A DNA stretch of 11,189 nt, taken from NCBI GenBank assembly GCA_002506745.1, contig DAYE01000044.1, positions 1 to 11,189 on the forward strand, in the 5' to 3' direction. The DNA comes from Euryarchaeota archaeon UBA33 (GTDB lineage: Archaea; Thermoplasmatota; E2; DHVEG-1). How positions within the stretch are numbered: the stretch's first letter is position 1; every line of letters starts with the position of its first letter. This document shows positions 7,212 to 11,189 of the stretch, piece after piece. Both the position numbers and the translations under genes were made by a program. The notes beneath the pieces were generated by a model, which was not told the DNA's origin, made no database searches, and saw only the letters and a program-made list of their open reading frames with translations.

Positions 7212-8021
7212 GTGAGAAAAGCACCACAAGAGAAATTGAAACAACTCCACCAGCTCCTTCTAAATCTGAAGAGTTGCGCTATAGCGTACTCTGGTGGGGT
7301 GGACAGCACTTTTTTGATTAAAGTCGCCTATGACGCCCTCGGAGATAATGCACTTGCCGTCACCGCGACTTCTTCAACCTATCCAGTACGGGAACTAGAA
7401 GATGCGAAACAATACGCACAGGAGTTAGGGATCCCTCATATTGTCATACAATCTGAGGAGCTTGATATCCCCAAGTTTTCAGACAACCCCCCTGACCGCT
7501 GTTACTACTGTAAAAAAGAATTATTCCAAAAAATACAGCAGATTGCAAAAGAACACCGTCTCAAAACAGTCATTGATGGGTCGAATGCTGATGACACGTT
7601 CGATTATCGCCCTGGGGCTCGCGCGCGAAGCGAACTACAGATAAGAAGCCCGCTCAAGGAAGTCGGACTCACCAAACAGGAAATCAGACAGCTTTCTGCT
7701 TCCCTGCGGCTGAAGTCATCAGAAAAACCAGCGTTCGCCTGTCTTGCCTCCCGATTCCCTTATGGGGTGAAAATCACCAAAGAACGACTCAAACAAGTAG
7801 AAGCCGCTGAGGAGTATCTTTTTTCACTAGGGGTCAGACAATATCGAGTCCGATATCATGACCACATCGCACGAATCGAGGTATCGCCAGATGATTTTCC
7901 AAACATCCTTGCACATGCGCAAAAGGTTATAAAACGTTTTAAAACACTCGGATTTACCTACATCACCCTTGACCTTGAAGGATACCGGACCGGGAGTTTA
8001 AACGAGGTGCTTGACAAATGA
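7212..8021 (+). CDS. larE: NPN cofactor sulfur transferase LarE (three-cysteine type)
   Basis: LarE is an adenylating PP-loop enzyme that puts sulfur on the pyridinium dicarboxylate mononucleotide made by LarB, the second stage of nickel-pincer nucleotide (NPN) synthesis. The 269 residues show the PP-loop SGGVDS at 27-32 and the FACLASRFPYG segment at 175-185. Besides Cys177 in that segment there is a CYYC pair, Cys97 and Cys100. Lactobacillus plantarum LarE has only the single cysteine and sacrifices its sulfur, whereas three-cysteine LarEs bind a [4Fe-4S] cluster and can act repeatedly; this one has the latter signature. The start is GTG, placed 24 bases after a TATA-like box and with no Shine-Dalgarno. 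The stop overlaps the larB start by 4 bases. LarE and the related NAD or queuosine PP-loop enzymes differ, and the lar neighbours settle the assignment. Confidence 0.94.
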   Translation: MRKAPQEKLKQLHQLLLNLKSCAIAYSGGVDSTFLIKVAYDALGDNALAVTATSSTYPVRELEDAKQYAQELGIPHIVIQSEELDIPKFSDNPPDRCYYCKKELFQKIQQIAKEHRLKTVIDGSNADDTFDYRPGARARSELQIRSPLKEVGLTKQEIRQLSASLRLKSSEKPAFACLASRFPYGVKITKERLKQVEAAEEYLFSLGVRQYRVRYHDHIARIEVSPDDFPNILAHAQKVIKRFKTLGFTYITLDLEGYRTGSLNEVLDK

Positions 8022-8743
8022 AAAAACTCTTACAAGACTACAAAGCGGGAAAAGTGGATCTTTCCACAGTCCTGCAGAAAATCAAAAACTTGCCCTATGA
8101 AGATTTGGGATTCGCCAAGCTCGATACCCATCGGGAGATCCGCAAAGGATTCCCTGAGACAATCTTCTGTCAGGGAAAAACCATTGCTCAGATTTCACAG
8201 ATTCTCCAAAAACTCCCAAAAGACCAAAACATCCTACTGACAAAGGCTAACAAAAACGTCTACGCCTCCATAAAAAAAACATATGCTGAGTCGACCTACA
8301 ATGAATCAGCAAAAACAGTTGTCATCCAGCGTTACACACCAAAAAAAAAGAAAGGAACTATTCTTGTTCTCACCGCAGGAACCTCTGATATCCCTGTCGC
8401 AGAGGAAGCGATCGTCACCGCGGAGCTTATGGGAAACAAGGTGGAGAAGGTCTACGATGTGGGTGTCGCGGGCGTCCACCGCCTGTTCGATATCAAAGAG
8501 AAGATTTTTCATGCTAACGTCATCATCGTGATCGCTGGGATGGAGGGTGCCCTTGCCAGTATTGTTGGTGGTCTTGCCTCAAAACCGGTCATCGCGGTCC
8601 CAACCAGCGTCGGGTACGGGGCTAGCTTCCAAGGCATCGCACCATTGCTGACCATGTTGAACTGCTGCGCGGAAGGCGTTGCGGTAGTGAACATTGATAA
8701 CGGGTTTGGCGCCGGATATTTCGCTAGCCTCATCAACAGGTGA
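8018..8743 (+). CDS. larB: NPN cofactor carboxylase/hydrolase LarB
   Basis: LarB carboxylates nicotinic acid adenine dinucleotide at C5 of the pyridinium ring and cleaves the pyrophosphate, giving the dicarboxylate mononucleotide used by LarE. The 241-residue protein has an N-terminal helical part (1-110) and a PurE-like C-terminal domain with LTAGTSDIPVAEEA at 118-131, DVGVAGVHRL at 147-156, VIAGMEGALASIVGGL at 171-186, VPTSVGYGASFQGIAPLL at 194-211 and NIDNGFGAG at 225-233. Cys217, in NCCAEG at 215-220, is at the position of the cysteine that forms a covalent adduct with substrate in L. plantarum LarB (Cys221). GAGGTG at 8004-8009 is spaced 8 bases from the ATG, and the ATGA overlap with larE suggests coupled translation. 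A run of nine A at 8341-8349 encodes part of a lysine cluster. Confidence 0.94.
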   Translation: MKKLLQDYKAGKVDLSTVLQKIKNLPYEDLGFAKLDTHREIRKGFPETIFCQGKTIAQISQILQKLPKDQNILLTKANKNVYASIKKTYAESTYNESAKTVVIQRYTPKKKKGTILVLTAGTSDIPVAEEAIVTAELMGNKVEKVYDVGVAGVHRLFDIKEKIFHANVIIVIAGMEGALASIVGGLASKPVIAVPTSVGYGASFQGIAPLLTMLNCCAEGVAVVNIDNGFGAGYFASLINR

Positions 8744-8749
8744 AGAATC

Positions 8750-9508
8750 ATGACAATAGCGTATTTTGATTGTTTCTCAGGCATCGCAGGAGACATGATC
8801 CTGGGTGCTCTTCTAGATCTGGGTGTTGACGAGACCGTGTTAAAAAAAGAGTTGAAAAAACTCCCGCTCACCGGATACGACATGAAAGTAAAAAAAATCG
8901 AGAGCAACCATATCACTGCGACAGATGTCACTGTCATCGTCACCGAGGATCAGCATCATCGGAGTCTCTCAGATATCAATGATATCATCAATCGCAGTTC
9001 ATTAAAACCGCAGGTGAAGAACCTGAGTCAAAACATCTTTTATAACCTTGGAAAAGCTGAAGCAAGGATTCATAACGTGGATATCGAGGAGGTGCATTTT
9101 CATGAGGTTGGCGCGGTTGATTCCATTGTTGACATCGTCGGCTCCGTCATCGGGGTTACACTCCTTAGCATCGATACGATTATCTGTTCTCCCCTGCCTC
9201 TTGGTCATGGGTTTGTGTCCTGTGAACATGGGCTGCTTCCGTTGCCTGCCCCTGCTACCGTTGAGCTTCTGAAAGGAATCCCTGTGTATACTGTTGAGCG
9301 GAACCAGGAGACCGTCACCCCGACCGGTGCAGCAGTCATTACGACCCTTGCATCCCAATTTGGTGAGATGCCCTCGATGAAAATCACTCACATAGGGTAC
9401 GGGCGCGGCAAAATACCCAGTAAGTATCCAAGCCTTTTACGCGTGTTCCTCGGGGAGCTTGAAAAGAAATCACCGAAGAAAAACACAGGGAAAACGGGAA
9501 AAAAATAA
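8750..9508 (+). CDS. larC: NPN nickel insertase LarC, N-terminal domain only
   Basis: LarC is the CTP-dependent cyclometallase that inserts nickel into the dithio-dinicotinic precursor to finish NPN. The 252 residues match the N-terminal domain: YFDCFSGIAGDMILGALLDLG at the start, a His-containing linker at about 66-71 (shorter than the His-rich stretch of many LarCs), VHFHEVGAVDSIVDIVG at 115-131, GHG...HGLLPLPAPAT at 152-170, TVTPTGAA at 188-195, and IGYGRG at 215-220. Family members normally run to about 400 residues with a second domain that binds CTP. Here the protein stops after a lysine-rich tail (about 239-252), and neither shifted frame of the 32-base gap before the next gene continues the domain. 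GGTGA at the larB stop (8739-8743) is spaced 6 bases from the ATG. The gene family is secure; whether the product inserts nickel alone is open. Confidence 0.9.
   Translation: MTIAYFDCFSGIAGDMILGALLDLGVDETVLKKELKKLPLTGYDMKVKKIESNHITATDVTVIVTEDQHHRSLSDINDIINRSSLKPQVKNLSQNIFYNLGKAEARIHNVDIEEVHFHEVGAVDSIVDIVGSVIGVTLLSIDTIICSPLPLGHGFVSCEHGLLPLPAPATVELLKGIPVYTVERNQETVTPTGAAVITTLASQFGEMPSMKITHIGYGRGKIPSKYPSLLRVFLGELEKKSPKKNTGKTGKK
9499..9508 (-). terminator. Oligo-T tract ending the DUF1858 gene
   Basis: On the minus strand a run of seven T (with TTA before it) lies about 33-42 bases beyond the stop of the DUF1858 gene, inside the end of larC. It is a likely terminator for that transcript, though the same bases encode larC lysines. 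Confidence 0.35.
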
Positions 9509-9537
9509 GGGAACAGGTACCCTTGAGTATCTGAATA

Positions 9538-9549
9538 TTTTTATTTTTT
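9538..9549 (+). terminator. Oligo-T terminator after larC
   Basis: TTTTTATTTTTT lies 30-41 bases beyond the larC stop, preceded by a weak GGG...CCC pairing at 9509-9522. It overlaps the end of the convergent DUF1858 gene. Confidence 0.5.
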
Positions 9550-9750
9550 CTGGACTGCTATATTTAAATCCTTCACCAATGCCTTGATGTCAATGCCATG
9601 AACTGTTGCGATGTCCTTGACTTTCTCAAACGACGCGGCAAGACAACCGATGCAACCGACATTGTATTTCATGAACACCATCGCGGTCTCTGGGTAATTA
9701 TCAATGACTTCCTTAATGGTCATGTCCTCAGAAATCTTCTCTTTACTCAT
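9541..9750 (-). CDS. DUF1858 / hybrid-cluster-protein-associated redox disulfide protein
   Basis: A 69-residue protein that is essentially one DUF1858-type domain: TIKEVIDNYPETAMVFMKY, then GCIGC at about 32-36 giving a CxxC, then a helix and HGIDIKALVKDLN. Related small proteins are described as redox disulfide domains associated with hybrid cluster protein, and the fold is shared with the N-terminus of ScdA/RIC-type iron-sulfur repair proteins. The role here is probably thiol redox or metal handling, but no partner gene is adjacent. The frame is open to an ATG at 9858; the start at 9750 is chosen because AAAGGTGA lies 4 bases before it and the domain begins directly after. It is convergent with larC. 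Confidence 0.85.
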   Translation of the reverse strand: MSKEKISEDMTIKEVIDNYPETAMVFMKYNVGCIGCLAASFEKVKDIATVHGIDIKALVKDLNIAVQKK

Positions 9751-9789
9751 GATTTCACCTTTCTGTATTTCCTCGGTATAAACACCCCC

Positions 9790-9798
9790 CATATAAGG
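9790..9798 (-). promoter_or_regulatory. Possible TATA-like box for the DUF1858 gene
   Basis: CCTTATATG on the minus strand is about 40-48 bases upstream of the ATG at 9750. This would give a leader of roughly 15-20 bases, which would contain the Shine-Dalgarno AAAGGTGA, so this gene appears to be leadered, unlike purN or larE. Confidence 0.35.
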
Positions 9799-9823
9799 AT
9801 TCGTATGACACATTGGTGAGGAG

Positions 9824-9880
9824 ACCGGACGGTGGGATCCGGCAAAAAAACACTTCAACTAGGAAGGCGTCCCGTCCGGT
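9824..9880. repeat. 9-bp perfect inverted repeat in the non-coding gap
   Basis: ACCGGACGG at 9824-9832 is the exact reverse complement of CCGTCCGGT at 9872-9880, with 39 bases between. The left arm also overlaps GACGGTG (9828-9834), which is complementary to CACCGTC at 9903-9909, so two pairings compete for the same bases. Confidence 0.7.
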
Positions 9881-9892
9881 AGATGCTTCCTA
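9860..9892. repeat. 7-bp inverted repeat overlapping the 9-bp repeat
   Basis: TAGGAAG at 9860-9866 pairs with CTTCCTA at 9886-9892 across a 19-base loop that holds the right arm of the 9-bp repeat. On the minus strand this hairpin is followed, 10 bases later, by seven T (9850-9844), which resembles an intrinsic terminator or the end of a small RNA. Confidence 0.6.
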
Positions 9893-9916
9893 CTACATGG
9901 TGCACCGTCTTCTAAG

Positions 9917-9926
9917 TATTTAAATA
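9917..9926. promoter_or_regulatory. Palindromic TATA-like box in the 9751-9971 gap
   Basis: TATTTAAATA is a near-perfect archaeal TATA box and reads the same on both strands. On the minus strand it would start a transcript at about 9896, just before the inverted repeats; on the plus strand there is no gene directly downstream. It lies between the archease gene and the DUF1858 gene. Confidence 0.4.
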
Positions 9927-9971
9927 AAGACAACAGGTCAGTGAAACTATTCGCACCCGCAAGAATTTTTT

Positions 9972-10382
9972 TTAAATGTCAAACAATACCTGTACAAAGA
10001 TAGGATTTTTCTCGTTCACCTTAAGCATATGGTACGTGACTGCTTTGATTTCAACACCCATCCGATGCTTCTTGGTATCATATTTCTCACCAAAGACAGA
10101 AGCGGAAAGTCGATTCTCAGTGAGTTTTACCTGGAACTTCCCGAACACAAGGTCTTGGGCGTCATTCAAAAAAAGCAATTTCGAGAGCCAATCGACCAAT
10201 AACTGCTCAAGATCAGGCGCCTCCAATTGGATATCATATTGACCAATAGGATCGATCGTTGATTCATCAGTGATGATGTCAAACATCCCCTCTGCAGCAT
10301 GCTCGAAGGCTTCTGCGATGGTCTTCCCATATGCTTTTAGGCCGACATCAGCGGTATGTTCGATGAGCTCGTACTGTCTCAT
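9972..10382 (-). CDS. Archease, RtcB cofactor
   Basis: Archease is a small metal-binding protein that speeds guanylylation and turnover of the tRNA-splicing ligase RtcB and broadens its nucleotide use. The 136 residues carry the family signature EHTADVGLKAYGKT at 8-21, HAAEGMFD at 28-35, EAPDLEQLLVDWLSKLLFLND at about 54-74, and EIKAVTYHMLKV at about 111-122, and end in Asp-Ile. The acidic residues Asp12 and Asp135 fit the known calcium site. Its ATG overlaps the TGA of the upstream phosphorylase gene by 4 bases (ATGA), so translation is coupled. RtcB itself is not in the window. Confidence 0.93.
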   Translation of the reverse strand: MRQYELIEHTADVGLKAYGKTIAEAFEHAAEGMFDIITDESTIDPIGQYDIQLEAPDLEQLLVDWLSKLLFLNDAQDLVFGKFQVKLTENRLSASVFGEKYDTKKHRMGVEIKAVTYHMLKVNEKNPIFVQVLFDI

Positions 10383-11143
10383 AATGTTGCCTTGGAGATG
10401 TCACTGGGGCAGGGACAGGGTTGTTTCTCATCCAGAGATTGGATCGTAAGCCGGAGGATATTTGAGATTAACGGTTCTTTCTTCTTGTAAATGGCTGTGA
10501 TCTCATTAGCTTTTAGTCGCTGCTGCAGACCAGCGGCCATGTTGCAGACCAGGCAGAGGGAAGCAAAACACATGCCTTTCTCCCGCGCTAGGATCACCTC
10601 AGGGGCAAGCGTCATCCCTACGATGTCTGCGACCTTGGAGTACAACCGTATCTCGGCGGCGGTCTCCAACCGAGGCCCTTCGGTGACAAGGTACACCCCG
10701 TGGTCCTGAACAGTGACATCCTTAAGGTTCCGACAGGTTTTTACCATAAGCTCCCGAAGGGAAGGGCAGAACGGCTCGGTCATGTCCACATGGACCCGTT
10801 GGTCGTCAAAGAACGTCACCGGTCTGGATTTGGTCGCATCGATGAAATCGTGGGGGATCACAAAATCACCAGGCCGTATCGTCTTCTGCATAGACCCGAC
10901 TGTCCCGACCGAAAAAACGTTGGAGACGTGACTCACAGCCAACGCATGGATGTTCCCGAGATGATTCACCCGGTGAGGTGGCAGATTCGCGAACTCCCCA
11001 TGCCGTTGAACAAAGAAGACCTCATGTTTCCCAAGCGTTGACACGCGTAAGACGATGTCCCCATAGGGAGTATGCACCTTGATGTCCTCTGGGTTTTTCA
11101 TCAAATCAAGCATATGATGCCCGCTGAGTATCCCGATTCTCAT
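10379..11143 (-). CDS. mtnP: S-methyl-5'-thioadenosine / thioinosine phosphorylase family protein
   Basis: Members of this purine nucleoside phosphorylase family split methylthioadenosine or methylthioinosine with phosphate, salvaging the sulfur sugar. The 254 residues show VQRHGEFANLPPHRVN at 45-60, the VGS segment at 82-84, PGDFVIPHDFID at 91-102, TEGPRLETAAEIR at 154-166, and DIVGMTLAPE at 173-182. Residue Asn201 in CNMAAG sits where adenine-specific MTAPs have Asp (human Asp220), which suggests a 6-oxopurine substrate such as methylthioinosine. The N-terminal loop reads ILSGHHM at 5-11, where the family usually has GG[ST]G, so the phosphate-binding Ser/Thr is replaced by His9. C243-P-C245 recalls the CxC disulfide described in archaeal MTAPs. 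The family is secure, the exact substrate is inferred. Confidence 0.88.
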   Translation of the reverse strand: MRIGILSGHHMLDLMKNPEDIKVHTPYGDIVLRVSTLGKHEVFFVQRHGEFANLPPHRVNHLGNIHALAVSHVSNVFSVGTVGSMQKTIRPGDFVIPHDFIDATKSRPVTFFDDQRVHVDMTEPFCPSLRELMVKTCRNLKDVTVQDHGVYLVTEGPRLETAAEIRLYSKVADIVGMTLAPEVILAREKGMCFASLCLVCNMAAGLQQRLKANEITAIYKKKEPLISNILRLTIQSLDEKQPCPCPSDISKATL

Positions 11144-11163
11144 CGCCTACCTGCCACCAAGAA

Positions 11164-11181
11164 ATGTTTATTTGTTTAAAG
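11164..11181 (-). promoter_or_regulatory. A/T-rich promoter-like segment for the phosphorylase-archease pair
   Basis: On the minus strand CTTTAAACAAATAAACAT spans this segment, 21-38 bases upstream of the ATG at 11143. Two overlapping TATA-like cores are possible, so the exact box cannot be fixed. Confidence 0.38.
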
Positions 11182-11189
11182 AGATACCT

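Noticed and set aside
9490..9540. Possible programmed frameshift at the A-run that ends larC, as in L. plantarum larC1/larC2
   Set aside because: The A AAA AAA heptamer is in the right phase for a -1 shift, but the -1 frame adds only about nine residues and the +1 frame about 26 residues without any LarC2 motif. There is no room for the C-terminal domain before the convergent gene.
9751..9858. Upstream extension of the DUF1858 protein to an ATG at 9858
   Set aside because: The extra residues show no family match, cross the inverted-repeat region, and the ATG at 9750 has a well-spaced Shine-Dalgarno.
9800..9971. tRNA or C/D-box RNA in the non-coding gap
   Set aside because: No T-loop signature, CCA end, or paired RTGATGA and CTGA boxes in a usable arrangement on either strand.

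Overview
The window reads as chromosomal DNA of an archaeon, coding on both strands with almost no spare sequence. The archaeal assignment rests on deoxyhypusine synthase, archease, a Trm1-type tRNA methyltransferase, a THEP1 NTPase, an archaeal-style HypA, and TATA-like boxes about 25-35 bases upstream of several start codons. A euryarchaeal, possibly Thermoplasmatota-like, host is a guess from gene content and was not tested. There are no transposases, integrases, CRISPR arrays, tRNAs or rRNAs that I can see.

Layout. 49-3712 (+): a THEP1-type NTPase, trm1, purN and folC, packed head to tail; purN has its own TATA-like box inside the end of trm1. 3732-4873 (-): hypA followed by an Mrp/MinD-type ATPase, the pair expected for nickel delivery in the Thermococcus style. 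4979-5395 (+): msrB, divergent from hypA. 5402-6001 (-): an unrecognised protein with one N-terminal membrane anchor. 6114-7163 (+): deoxyhypusine synthase. 7212-9508 (+): larE-larB-larC, the biosynthetic set for the nickel-pincer nucleotide (NPN) cofactor, with larC ending early. 9541-9750 (-): a small CxxC redox protein of the DUF1858 type. 9751-9971: a 221-base non-coding gap with strong inverted repeats and a palindromic TATA-like box. 9972-11143 (-): an MTA/MTI phosphorylase followed by archease, overlapping by 4 bases.

How they fit. Two unlinked-looking blocks concern nickel: hypA plus the ATPase (metallochaperones) and larEBC (NPN synthesis and nickel insertion). Neither a hydrogenase nor a LarA-type enzyme is in the window. 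purN with folC points to tetrahydrofolate-dependent purine synthesis, which is not universal in archaea. Deoxyhypusine synthase consumes spermidine, and the MTA/MTI phosphorylase would recycle the methylthioadenosine left over from polyamine synthesis. trm1 and archease concern tRNA maturation.

The points most worth a second look are the LarC without its C-terminal domain, the three-cysteine (Fe-S type) LarE, the nickel clustering, the altered phosphate loop of the MTA/MTI phosphorylase, the loss of zinc-type cysteines in Trm1, and the structured gap at 9800-9926.
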